Positions 14,160 through 21,535 of a stretch of 25,934 nt of DNA are shown here, piece after piece; the stretch's first letter is position 1; the number at the start of each line of letters is the position of its first letter. The notes beneath the pieces were generated by a model. It did not search any database. It had not been told where the DNA came from and saw only the letters and a program-made list of their open reading frames with translations. The stretch comes from a virus. Location: the IMG/VR virus record IMGVR_UViG_3300028025_000353, positions 1-25,934 of that record, one strand, 5' to 3'. The translations under genes were made by a program, and so were the position numbers.

Positions 14160-16413
14160 CTACTACCTTTGCTTTTTCAATGGGCATTACATCAACTACA
14201 TGAAGTTTTAGATTATCGTTTTCAACACTAACTTCTACAACCCCACCGTTGGTTAACTTGCCAAACAAAATTTCTTTACTCAGTGGCTTCTTGATGTATT
14301 CATCAATAGTGCGTTGCAAAGGACGAGCGCCCATCTTACTGTTAAAGCCTTTGGCAATCAGATACTCAACTGCTTCTGTATTAGGCTTAATATGGATATT
14401 CTTATCTTTAACCAGTGCATTAAGTTCATCAATAAACTTCTTAACAACTTTGATCATGTTAATTTGATCTAACTTGCCAAACTTGATAATGCCGTCTAAG
14501 CGATTTCGGAACTCGGGAGCAAAGAACTTGTTAACAGCATCCTTGGGATCACTATCACGCTCTAGGCTACCAAATCCTACACCGTTCTTTTCAGCATCTG
14601 CGGCACCTAAGTTAGACGTCATAATAATAATAGCGTTACGACCGTCAGCTTTCTTGCCGTTACTGCCGGTAATAAAGCCATTGTCCATTAACTGCAACAT
14701 AACAGTTAGCACATCTGGGTGAGCTTTTTCTACTTCGTCGAGTAACAAGATGCAATTAGGATGTTCCTGCAGATTAGTGATTAACTGGCCAGCATTATCA
14801 TCAAACCCAACATAGCCCGGAGGAGCACCGATAAACTTGGCAACACTGTGTTTCTCTTGGAATTCACTCATATCAAAGCGTACAAGTTTAACACCCATGT
14901 TGTTGGCAAGCTGTTTAGCAACTTCAGTCTTACCTACACCGGTAGGACCAACAAACAAGAAACTACCTACAGGCTTATTAACTGCCTTAAGACCTGCTTG
15001 TGCAATAAACACTTTGTCTAACAAACTTTCAATGGCGCTTTCTTGACCAAATACCTTGTTACGTAGATTCTTTTCTAGGCCAGCAAGGTTAACGCCTTCT
15101 TTAGAATTAATTTGTTCTAAAGGCAAGTTGGCAATCTTGGCTACTTCGAATAAAATTTCATCATGATCAACAACACCGTTTTCTTCGTCTTTGATTTTAA
15201 AACGAGCACAGGCGCAGTCAATTAGGTCAATGGCCTTATCAGGTAATTTCTTGTCACTCATGTACTTCACTGAGTAAGTTACTGAGTCAATGATAGCCTG
15301 GTTAGTGATCTTAACACCGTGATGTTTTTCGTAATACTTCTTAAGTCCTTTAAGGATCTTAATTGCAGTTGCTTCACTGGGCTCGTCGACTGTAACACGT
15401 TGGAATCGACGCATTAGAGCACGATCCTTTTCGAAGTGCTTACGGAATTCTTCCCATGTAGTTGAAGCAATAACTTTCAATGTGCCTTTGCTAAGTGCAG
15501 GTTTAAGCATATTAGCCATGTCGTTACTACCGCCGCTAACAGCGCCAGCACCATTCATCATGTGTGCTTCGTCAATGAAGATAATACTCTTACCTTTCTT
15601 TTCAATGGCTCCGAGAACTGCTTTAAGTCGTTCTTCAAAATCACCGCGATACTTACTACCGGCAAGCATGGCGCTGATATCTAAACTATAAACATTATGA
15701 TCTTGAATGAATGCAGGAACACTGCCTTCTACAATCTTACGTGCTAGTCCTTCTGCAATGGCAGTCTTACCTACACCTGGATCACCGATTAACATGACGT
15801 TGGCTTTGTTTCTACGAGCAAGGACTAATTGTAGTTCTTCAATTTCTTTCTCACGCCCGATAACTGGGTCAATCTTTTTGGCTTTGGCCTTGGCAGTTAA
15901 GTTTGTGCAGAACTGATTGATCATACGCTCTGCTTGAGGATTTTTACCTTGCAGTTCGCGAGGTTCATCTGCTTCGTCTTTACTAGCTTCTTTTTGGATA
16001 AAGCTCAAGAATTTATCTTTATCGATATTGGCTTTTCTAATAAAGTATGTTGCATAACTTTTCTTTTCAGCAAACATACTAATAAAACAATCAATAGGTT
16101 CAATAACTTGTCTGCCTGAAAACAAGACATGAGTAAATGCACGATTCAAAACCTTGTCCACTGTATTAGTTTTTTTAGGCCTATCTACATTTGGATTAAC
16201 AATTTCTTTTAAATCTTCTTCGATAAACTTTGTTACATCCTTAGTCAGCGACTTAACATCTGCACCGAAACTTGTTAGTAATTTTGCAAATGGTTCGTTG
16301 GTAACTAAGCTGTGTAAAAAGTGTTCAAGCGTAACGTATTCGTGATTATGATCGTTGGCTAGACTAACGGCAGATTCAAAAATTTGTTCTAGGTCTTTAT
16401 TCGGTTGTAGCAT
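14131..16413 (-). CDS. clpA: ClpA/ClpC-type AAA+ unfoldase
   Basis: This 760-aa protein has the full class I Clp architecture. A Clp N-domain (1-145) is followed by AAA+ domain 1 with Walker A GDPGVGKT (210-217), Walker B DEAH (281-284) and the pore region AGSKYRGDFEER. AAA+ domain 2 has GPTGVGKT (489-496), LLLDEVEKAH (556-565), pore loop GYVG and the C-terminal GARPLQR. There is no long middle domain, so it is not ClpB. In the position of the ClpP-docking loop (IGL in ClpA, VGF in ClpC) it has VGF (612-614), so it could dock on host ClpP; no clpP is in the window. It follows dnaJ by 21 bases with AAGGAAA ahead of the ATG. Confidence 0.95.
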   Translation of the reverse strand: MLQPNKDLEQIFESAVSLANDHNHEYVTLEHFLHSLVTNEPFAKLLTSFGADVKSLTKDVTKFIEEDLKEIVNPNVDRPKKTNTVDKVLNRAFTHVLFSGRQVIEPIDCFISMFAEKKSYATYFIRKANIDKDKFLSFIQKEASKDEADEPRELQGKNPQAERMINQFCTNLTAKAKAKKIDPVIGREKEIEELQLVLARRNKANVMLIGDPGVGKTAIAEGLARKIVEGSVPAFIQDHNVYSLDISAMLAGSKYRGDFEERLKAVLGAIEKKGKSIIFIDEAHMMNGAGAVSGGSNDMANMLKPALSKGTLKVIASTTWEEFRKHFEKDRALMRRFQRVTVDEPSEATAIKILKGLKKYYEKHHGVKITNQAIIDSVTYSVKYMSDKKLPDKAIDLIDCACARFKIKDEENGVVDHDEILFEVAKIANLPLEQINSKEGVNLAGLEKNLRNKVFGQESAIESLLDKVFIAQAGLKAVNKPVGSFLFVGPTGVGKTEVAKQLANNMGVKLVRFDMSEFQEKHSVAKFIGAPPGYVGFDDNAGQLITNLQEHPNCILLLDEVEKAHPDVLTVMLQLMDNGFITGSNGKKADGRNAIIIMTSNLGAADAEKNGVGFGSLERDSDPKDAVNKFFAPEFRNRLDGIIKFGKLDQINMIKVVKKFIDELNALVKDKNIHIKPNTEAVEYLIAKGFNSKMGARPLQRTIDEYIKKPLSKEILFGKLTNGGVVEVSVENDNLKLHVVDVMPIEKAKVVDDNQKAEVQ

Positions 16414-16434
16414 TAAGTTTTCCTTCTTTAATAT

Positions 16435-17268
16435 TTAAGAAATTAATTGTTTAACAAGATCTTTTTGTTGTTGATTTAGATCAGTTGGAATAGTTATGTT
16501 GATTTCTAAAAGAAGTCTTCCTTTCATTCTCGGATCAGCCATATATGGCATACCGTATCCTTGTACTGCCAATGTCTGTCCTGGTTGTGTTCCTGGTGCA
16601 ACATTGACTTCTAGAGTCTTTCCGTCTAAAGTATCAAACTTAACAGTCTTACCTAGTATAGCATCAAAGCAACTAACGGTCAATGTCCTTAGTAAATCAT
16701 CACCTTGTCTTTGATAGATGTGATGTGGTTGTATATTAATAGTTAAGTGTATGTCTCCTCTAGGAACATTATTGTATGTGTCATCACCCATACCTGCTAG
16801 ACGCAACACTGTACCATCTCTAACGCCTGGGGGAATCTTAACTTCTAATACCTGCTCAAGCCCGCTAGGTAATCCTACATTGGCCATTAAGTTTTTGCCA
16901 AGATAGGCTTCTTCGAGTGTGATAGTAGTTTGTAAATTTAAATTTCGATTTCTTTGAGGTTGTCTAAAACCTTGTCCAAAGAAAGGATTTCCATTACCAA
17001 ATGCTTGAGCAAAAAAGTCTTCAAACCCTGGAGGAACACCTCCACCGAAATGGAATCCACCTCCTCCAAATTGAAGCTGGGGATTATCGTATTGTTGCCG
17101 TTTTTCTGGATCGCTTAGTGTAGCATAAGCAACCTGCACTTCTTGAAAAGTAGCAGTGTCTCCACCTCTATCTGGATGATGCTGTGCTGCCAATCTTCGA
17201 TAGGCCTGTTTAATTTCGTCTTGTCCAGCGCCTCTGGGTACGCCTAATGTTTGATAATAGTCTGTCAT
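16435..17268 (-). CDS. dnaJ: DnaJ/CbpA-type co-chaperone without zinc finger
   Basis: The 277-aa protein starts with a J domain (5-65) containing HHPDRGG, the Hsp70-stimulating HPD motif. It continues with a Gly/Phe-rich linker (about 66-100, FGGGGFHFGGG) and the two C-terminal substrate-binding domains (LEEAYLGKN onward, VKIPPGVRDG-like VKIPPGVRDGTVL). The CxxCxGxG zinc-finger repeats of canonical DnaJ are absent, so it is class II like E. coli CbpA. It probably works with host DnaK to fold phage proteins or to feed the ClpA-like enzyme encoded directly downstream. The ATG at 17268 has no Shine-Dalgarno: the predicted transcript from the adjacent promoter has only about 14 leader bases, rich in U. 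No earlier in-frame start is better. Confidence 0.95.
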   Translation of the reverse strand: MTDYYQTLGVPRGAGQDEIKQAYRRLAAQHHPDRGGDTATFQEVQVAYATLSDPEKRQQYDNPQLQFGGGGFHFGGGVPPGFEDFFAQAFGNGNPFFGQGFRQPQRNRNLNLQTTITLEEAYLGKNLMANVGLPSGLEQVLEVKIPPGVRDGTVLRLAGMGDDTYNNVPRGDIHLTINIQPHHIYQRQGDDLLRTLTVSCFDAILGKTVKFDTLDGKTLEVNVAPGTQPGQTLAVQGYGMPYMADPRMKGRLLLEINITIPTDLNQQQKDLVKQLIS

Positions 17269-17274
17269 AATAGA

Positions 17275-17305
17275 AAAAGGTATAGTAAATTATACTATAC
17301 CTTTT
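17275..17305 (-). terminator. Perfect 13-bp inverted repeat: intrinsic terminator and/or operator
   Basis: The arms AAAAGGTATAGTA and TACTATACCTTTT pair perfectly around a 5-base loop, followed on the - strand by a T5 run. Read-through RNA from the lysis operon would form a terminator hairpin 17 bases after the last stop. The repeat also contains the -10 box of the dnaJ promoter at its centre, so the DNA palindrome could equally be a repressor site. Confidence 0.7.
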
Positions 17306-17317
17306 GGTGAATGTCAA
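17289..17317 (-). promoter_or_regulatory. Perfect consensus sigma70 promoter of dnaJ-clpA
   Basis: On the - strand TTGACA (17312-17317), a 17-base spacer and TATAAT (17289-17294) match consensus at all positions. The -10 lies in the centre of the palindrome at 17275-17305. The transcript would start around 17282, so it contains only one arm and cannot form the hairpin, whereas transcripts arriving from upstream can. Confidence 0.8.
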
Positions 17318-17321
17318 CTAA

Positions 17322-17525
17322 TTATTTCTTCGCTGGCGGAACTTCTGTCCCCTCTAGCTTTTTATGTACTTTAATTTTCTTACATTCTTGGACAGGTTTG
17401 CCATCTTTACCGTTGACAACCTTTCCAGCTTTGTCCAATTTGTCTTTGCAGACTTCTTTTATTTCTCCACCTGCAAATGCTGTTCCAGCAAATGCAATGG
17501 TTAATAGTGCTAATAGTTTTTTCAT
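17322..17525 (-). CDS. Small exported protein with signal peptide
   Basis: This 67-aa protein has a clear Sec signal peptide (MKKLLALLTIAFAGTAFA, cleavage expected after AFA). The mature part is about 49 residues, with two Cys (EVCKDK and QECKKI) that could form a disulfide, and many Lys. I recall similar short periplasmic proteins in proteobacteria and their phages, without known function. It is the last gene of the lysis region, nine bases after the holin, with AAGGAA ahead of its ATG. It could act in the periplasm during lysis or superinfection exclusion; no direct evidence. Confidence 0.75.
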   Translation of the reverse strand: MKKLLALLTIAFAGTAFAGGEIKEVCKDKLDKAGKVVNGKDGKPVQECKKIKVHKKLEGTEVPPAKK

Positions 17526-17534
17526 GTTAATTCC

Positions 17535-18074
17535 TTATAGTAATGGTTGTGGTTCTTGAGCAGGAGCTGGCTTACCACCAAATCCTGTTACGACTGCTGG
17601 TGCTGATGAGACTGGAGTTGTTCCCCAACTTGGTCCGGCGTTGATTGGCCCAGACGCTGGCGCTCCAAATCCTGAACTGCTACCAAAGCTGCTCGGTGCT
17701 GATGAACTAAAACTGCTGGAGTTGCCGAATCCTCCTGCTGCCGGTTGGCTAAATGCTGTTGGGCTGCTTGGTGCCATTGATTGTAAACCGCCATTGTTTG
17801 CTCCTCCTAATTTTTCTTGTGTACGACCGAATGCCGCAATACCTAACACTGCACCCATTGCAATATGGAATAAGCCAGCACCTTGTAAGGTTAATGGATT
17901 CCACTGTGTAATTTGTGTGCCTGTGGTAGTTTGTAATAAGCTCCATAGGACAGGAAATACCACCATGTCCATCGTACAGACTAGCATATACATCCAGCCC
18001 ATCATTGGACGCCACTTGCTGTTCATCCAATCTTCTTTCTTTGTTTCGCTTGCGCTTTTTACTGCTTCTGTCAT
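17535..18074 (-). CDS. Holin of the 3TM type with Gly/Ser-rich tail
   Basis: In this 179-aa protein, residues 20-50 hold KWRPMMGWMYMLVCTMDMVVFPVLW and residues 60-82 hold LTLQGAGLFHIAMGAVLGIAAF. This combination matches phage holins of the 3TM holin family as I know them (KWRP start, then QW.P-LTLQG-GLFH-AMGA). RTQEKLGG follows, then a long low-complexity Gly/Ser/Pro/Ala tail (95-179), longer than usual for a holin. It would form inner-membrane lesions that release the GH19 endolysin, which has no signal peptide. AGGAG precedes the ATG. It lies between the lipase gene and the small exported protein. Confidence 0.8.
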   Translation of the reverse strand: MTEAVKSASETKKEDWMNSKWRPMMGWMYMLVCTMDMVVFPVLWSLLQTTTGTQITQWNPLTLQGAGLFHIAMGAVLGIAAFGRTQEKLGGANNGGLQSMAPSSPTAFSQPAAGGFGNSSSFSSSAPSSFGSSSGFGAPASGPINAGPSWGTTPVSSAPAVVTGFGGKPAPAQEPQPLL

Positions 18075-18095
18075 TTCTCGCTCCTAGTTGTCTTT

Positions 18096-18821
18096 TCAGT
18101 TGTTTCTTAATTTTTCTAACTTGGCAATATAGTTTGCCATCATGTGATCAAATACGCCAATGAACTTTTGTCCTTTTGCTCTAGCTCGTAATCTACTGCG
18201 AGCCATGTCTTTTACTCGCTGCCAAGGAGTTAGATTTCTAAACTCTCCGTAGTAGTTCATATATTTGTGGGTACCGTGATGATCAAATCCTATCAGTCTA
18301 AAAGGCACCTTAGTTACATCATCGCAGTTGTTCTGCACTCTGTAATGTTCAACAGCTAGACTCTTGACAAACTCTGTATTACCTACCCTTGGCGAACCAA
18401 ATGTAACCAATGCTGTTACACGATCCTGCATACGACTGGCAGCAATAGTGGCCATGGCAGCACCAAGACTGTGCCCAGTTACATATAAGTTACCCGGATT
18501 GGCTTCTAACTCTTTAGAGATATTGGGCCATAGTTTGTTGATCTCACCTTTAAACCCCACGTGTACTTTCCCACCGCAGGCTTCGATGTTCTTACCTGAC
18601 TTTAAGTCTGCCAACACATCTGACTTTTCAGTTACTTCGGTGCCTCTAAAGGACAGTACAGATATTGTGCCATTAGTTAATAGGTATGCCTGCGCACCAT
18701 CGATGTCAAAGAATTTAATAATTTTATACCCTAATGCCTTAAACTTGGCAGTTGATACATCAGGATTGTCGTAGGTAGTTGCAGATATTTTTGCAAATTC
18801 TAATAGTAGTTCTGTTTTCAT
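18096..18821 (-). CDS. Class 3 lipase-like alpha/beta hydrolase
   Basis: With ATG at 18821 (MKTELLLEF) the protein is 241 aa; the upstream alternative is a TTG inside the preceding gene. The nucleophile elbow is GHSLG in VTGHSLGAAMATIAA (Ser at about residue 119). FGSPRVGNTEF follows, then NNCDDVTKVP with the likely acid Asp, and HHGTHKY with the likely His. This order matches fungal-type class 3 lipases. An oxyanion-side motif SFRGTE is also present. No signal peptide is seen, so export would need the holin. Being inside a lysis operon it may attack membrane phospholipids during lysis, which is inference. Lipases are unusual phage cargo. Confidence 0.8.
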   Translation of the reverse strand: MKTELLLEFAKISATTYDNPDVSTAKFKALGYKIIKFFDIDGAQAYLLTNGTISVLSFRGTEVTEKSDVLADLKSGKNIEACGGKVHVGFKGEINKLWPNISKELEANPGNLYVTGHSLGAAMATIAASRMQDRVTALVTFGSPRVGNTEFVKSLAVEHYRVQNNCDDVTKVPFRLIGFDHHGTHKYMNYYGEFRNLTPWQRVKDMARSRLRARAKGQKFIGVFDHMMANYIAKLEKLRNN

Positions 18822-18823
18822 TT

Positions 18824-19387
18824 TTAAAACCAAAGGAATAAGCCGTTTAGGCTTAGTGCTACACCGACACCTGCTACAATAAAACTACCCCAGAACATGC
18901 CCATACTAACTGCAAGAATACTTGCTGATAGTACAACAATGGCTAACTGATAGGCTGTGCTTGCATAACCAATCCATGGACTGGACTTTTTAGCTTCTTC
19001 ACGAACTGCTTCCATAGCACGAGCTTTTTCGGCAATCTCTTTCTTGTCAGCGTCCATGCGTTCTTTCTCAGCTTGGAATTCTGCTTTTAGTTTTGGATCA
19101 GCTGTTGTCTTTGCGGCAATTTCGTATGTAACACCACGACCTGCCTTGGCTTGATACTGTGCCCATGTGTTATTAGCACCAAGTGTATTGTTTAATACTG
19201 TGCTACTTAATTTGCCACCATACCATGCGTTGACTGCTAATAACAAGGCAAATACAGAAATAACCATACCAGCTTTGTCTTTTAACTTAGCTTCACGCTC
19301 TGAACGTGATCCAACTGGCGGCTTTGGCGCATCTGGATCTTTTGGTGTTTTGTTTATTAATTTTAATACTGAATCAACTACTGACAT
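18824..19387 (-). CDS. DUF4337-like membrane protein
   Basis: This 187-aa protein has a basic cytosolic start (residues 1-38) and one membrane segment (MVISVFALLLAVNAWYGG). A periplasmic/coiled region contains NNTWAQYQAKAGRGVTYE and a charged helix (about 90-135, EKERMDADKKEIAEKARAMEAVREEAKK). Two further hydrophobic segments are at 140-187. The first segment followed by an N-W-A-x-Y-Q-A-K motif fits the DUF4337 family of bacterial membrane proteins of unknown function. AAGGAG precedes the ATG. It sits in the lysis region, two bases before the lipase, and might aid membrane disruption; that is positional inference. Confidence 0.65.
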   Translation of the reverse strand: MSVVDSVLKLINKTPKDPDAPKPPVGSRSEREAKLKDKAGMVISVFALLLAVNAWYGGKLSSTVLNNTLGANNTWAQYQAKAGRGVTYEIAAKTTADPKLKAEFQAEKERMDADKKEIAEKARAMEAVREEAKKSSPWIGYASTAYQLAIVVLSASILAVSMGMFWGSFIVAGVGVALSLNGLFLWF

Positions 19388-19401
19388 TATTGTACTCCTT
19401 G

Positions 19402-19590
19402 TTAAACTACGGCCATTGCAATGTTGCAGGCCTGTACGATATATCTAAATGCAACTTCGTTGCCTGCACATTCTTGAGCAGCACGAATATCTCTAATCTC
19501 TTGAAGCAGGTAGTTGCGCTCATCTAAACTAATATTGCCCATTTGGCATTGTTCAGATATTGTTTGAATTTCTTGTTCTAATGGATGCAT
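19402..19590 (-). CDS. Small hypothetical protein
   Basis: This 62-aa helical protein (MHPLEQEIQTISEQCQMG) contains four Cys and a C-terminal hydrophobic stretch (FRYIVQACNIAMAVV) too short and polar to be a sure membrane anchor. The start overlaps the stop of the upstream lipoprotein gene (TAATG). I do not recognise it. It is part of the lysis operon. Confidence 0.6.
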   Translation of the reverse strand: MHPLEQEIQTISEQCQMGNISLDERNYLLQEIRDIRAAQECAGNEVAFRYIVQACNIAMAVV

Positions 19591-19940
19591 TATCTACCCT
19601 CCCATGCAGTCTTGGCTGCATTAATTCTTTGCTTGGCTGTCTTCTTGCCTATTTCGCAGAAAGTTTTTGAGCCACCTTTGGCCATGCGTTCTACGTGCTT
19701 TTCTAATCCTCTTAGATTAGTAGCCTGCGGATCACTGCGCCACTCGCTGTATCTTGCTAATTGTTCTGCAACGGGATGTACTTCTTCCCAAGTTGGTTTC
19801 TCGCAATTTTGTTTTTCTATTGCAACATCTACTGCTACAAGTTGATTAAACATTACTGGATCGTGAGGCCTTGGCCAATATTCTTTAATAGTAGAACATC
19901 CACTGAGTGCTATTACTGCTATTAATAAAACGTGTTTCAT
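19590..19940 (-). CDS. Outer-membrane-type lipoprotein of the lysis region
   Basis: This 116-aa protein has a lipoprotein signal: MKHVLLIAVIALSGC with lipobox ALSG|C at 12-16. The mature domain of about 101 residues is helical, with paired Cys residues (QNCEKP and KTFCEI) and many Lys/Arg. It starts by TAATG overlap with the endolysin stop. It is too long and not Pro-rich enough to be a typical Rz1, and another better o-spanin candidate exists. It could be a lysis accessory or a superinfection-exclusion lipoprotein. Function is unknown. Confidence 0.7.
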   Translation of the reverse strand: MKHVLLIAVIALSGCSTIKEYWPRPHDPVMFNQLVAVDVAIEKQNCEKPTWEEVHPVAEQLARYSEWRSDPQATNLRGLEKHVERMAKGGSKTFCEIGKKTAKQRINAAKTAWEGR

Positions 19941-20563
19941 TATTCACCTAATACATGCAGAGCATGGTTGTAGTGTTTAATACGATCTTCTAAACCAATA
20001 GTACCACCATTAATACGTTTTGTTAATGTTAGAATATCGCTCTTGTCTGCCCACTGATTTAAATTGTTAGCTTCCCAGAACCAGCAAGCTGATTGTACAG
20101 CACCTTCAAATGTTGCTAAGAACTCTGGAATATCTTCAACCGGTGTTTCAATGCTGTCGGCAAAGTTTTGATAATTCTGTTTTCCAGTTAGTTGAATAAG
20201 TCCACGACCGCAATAACGGAAACCGTCACCTGATGCTTCGTCGCCGTTGCCCATGCGATTGCCATAAACACGATTAGCAATCATCTCTGGCTTCTGTGCG
20301 TATTGAGCGGCAATTTCATCATTAGGGAAATATTTAGGAAATACTTTGCGTAGTGTTACAGCGCGGTAGTTTAAGTTTTCTTTAAGTGCTCTGAAGCCGC
20401 CACTTTCGTGAGCGCACTGAGCAATAAAGGCTGCTACACGACGAGGTGTGTTAATATCATAGTCTGGCAGTGCTAGTTCTAAAGCATTATACCAATGATC
20501 TAAATATGGATTTCCTGGTAGTAATTGAGCTAACTGCTCTCTTGTTAAAATAAAATTTGACAT
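19940..20563 (-). CDS. GH19 chitinase-fold endolysin
   Basis: This 207-aa protein resembles GH19-family phage endolysins, which cleave peptidoglycan glycan strands. AFIAQCAHESGGFRA (about 46-60) carries the catalytic Glu in the typical H-E-[ST]-GG context, and GRGLIQLTGKQNY (about 118-130) is the family signature of the active-site cleft. LNYRA, ANRVYGNRMGN and ACWFWE are further typical landmarks. There is no signal peptide or SAR anchor, so release depends on the holin. AGAGGAAA lies ahead of the ATG. It lies between the spanin pair and two lipoproteins. Confidence 0.93.
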   Translation of the reverse strand: MSNFILTREQLAQLLPGNPYLDHWYNALELALPDYDINTPRRVAAFIAQCAHESGGFRALKENLNYRAVTLRKVFPKYFPNDEIAAQYAQKPEMIANRVYGNRMGNGDEASGDGFRYCGRGLIQLTGKQNYQNFADSIETPVEDIPEFLATFEGAVQSACWFWEANNLNQWADKSDILTLTKRINGGTIGLEDRIKHYNHALHVLGE

Positions 20564-20575
20564 TGTTTCCTCTTT

Positions 20576-20797
20576 TTAAAATCCGAATATATTTTTCTTT
20601 GGCTCTATTAAAAACTTTTCTGCTATGGCTGCACCTTTAGCTCTTACGTGAGCATCGGGGCTGTTTAACATATCATTTATTAATGCAGCCTTGGCCAACT
20701 TATCCATGGTTTGATCTTTGGATACTGATTTTTGTACTTCTGGATTAGTAGCACATCCTACTAATAGAACTGATGCAATAATTAATGCAATTTTCAT
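20576..20797 (-). CDS. Small lipoprotein between endolysin and spanins
   Basis: This 73-aa protein has signal MKIALIIASVLLVGC with lipobox LVG|C. The mature part (58 residues) starts ATNPEVQKS, then has a helical segment (MDKLAKAALINDMLNSPD) and ends FLIEPKKNIFGF. It overlaps the o-spanin-like gene upstream by ATGA. Ala and Lys content is high and there is no Cys besides the lipidated one. It is not recognised beyond being a lipoprotein. Confidence 0.7.
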   Translation of the reverse strand: MKIALIIASVLLVGCATNPEVQKSVSKDQTMDKLAKAALINDMLNSPDAHVRAKGAAIAEKFLIEPKKNIFGF

Positions 20798-21060
20798 TTG
20801 ACACCTTCATAAATTTTCTTTTGCGAATCATACCACTCTTGCCAACCTTCTACTTTAGTTGAACATTCGTGATACAATGTATAGTTGTGAATTACAACTT
20901 TTAACATTTCTGTTATAGCAACTTTGTCACCTTCGATCTTTTTAAGATTTTCGCATTTTTCTTTTAATATCTGAGGTACTTCTGGAAACTTAGGTTTGAT
21001 AGGAGCAGGAGTTGAACATCCTACTAATAGTGCAGTTAAGAATACAGCAAGGTATTTCAT
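20794..21060 (-). CDS. Outer-membrane lipoprotein spanin (o-spanin, Rz1-like)
   Basis: This 88-aa lipoprotein has MKYLAVFLTALLVGC with lipobox LVG|C, followed by a Pro/Lys-rich stretch (STPAPIKPKFPEVPQ) and a helix with two further Cys (KEKCENL, YHECSTK). This matches o-spanins that are lipidated in the outer membrane and bind the inner-membrane spanin across the periplasm. Its ATG overlaps the stop of the i-spanin-like gene (ATGA), the classical paired arrangement. The pair would fuse inner and outer membranes in the last step of lysis. The call rests on the lipobox and the pairing more than on sequence identity. Confidence 0.7.
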   Translation of the reverse strand: MKYLAVFLTALLVGCSTPAPIKPKFPEVPQILKEKCENLKKIEGDKVAITEMLKVVIHNYTLYHECSTKVEGWQEWYDSQKKIYEGVK

Positions 21061-21533
21061 TTCTTAACCTCCGTTGCTTTATTCAACTCTGTGGCTGCAT
21101 TGTGTAAGTCAATTATTTCTTTAGGAACGGGACATTGTTCAATATACTTGATAATTTCTTCTTTCTTAACAACTTCTCTATCAACATAGTTAATAATGTC
21201 TTTGCCTTTTTCTTTGATTACTTTAGTCTTTGTAACAACCTTTTCTTGAACTACAACATTTGTTTCTTTAGACCTAGCTTCTGCTTCAGCAATCTGTTTC
21301 TGTAGATCTGCAATCTTGTCTTGCCATTTTGTTTCATTGGCAATAACTCCTTGAAAATACACACCTACTATTAATGCAATAATTGAAGCTATCTGAATAG
21401 GTAATCTATAAGTGGAAACAAACGGAATAAACTTTAAAACCCATGTTGCTAGGGTTCCTACTATACCAGATATTAACACCAAAGTCCAAAACCAATCAGG
21501 TATGAGACTTAACATCCAAGTTATTTGTGACAT
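21057..21533 (-). CDS. Inner-membrane spanin-like protein (Rz-like)
   Basis: With ATG at 21533 (MSQITWML), three bases after the upstream stop, the protein has 158 aa; a TTG nine bases earlier is less likely. Hydrophobic segments at about 13-35 and 46-67 anchor it. It then has a long coiled coil (about 70-135, rich in Glu/Lys) and a C-terminus CPVPKEIIDLHNAATE typical of Rz-type spanins. Two N-terminal passes rather than one are unusual for Rz, so a holin-spanin combination cannot be excluded. It is followed at once by the o-spanin lipoprotein gene. Confidence 0.65.
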   Translation of the reverse strand: MSQITWMLSLIPDWFWTLVLISGIVGTLATWVLKFIPFVSTYRLPIQIASIIALIVGVYFQGVIANETKWQDKIADLQKQIAEAEARSKETNVVVQEKVVTKTKVIKEKGKDIINYVDREVVKKEEIIKYIEQCPVPKEIIDLHNAATELNKATEVKK

Positions 21534-21535
21534 AA

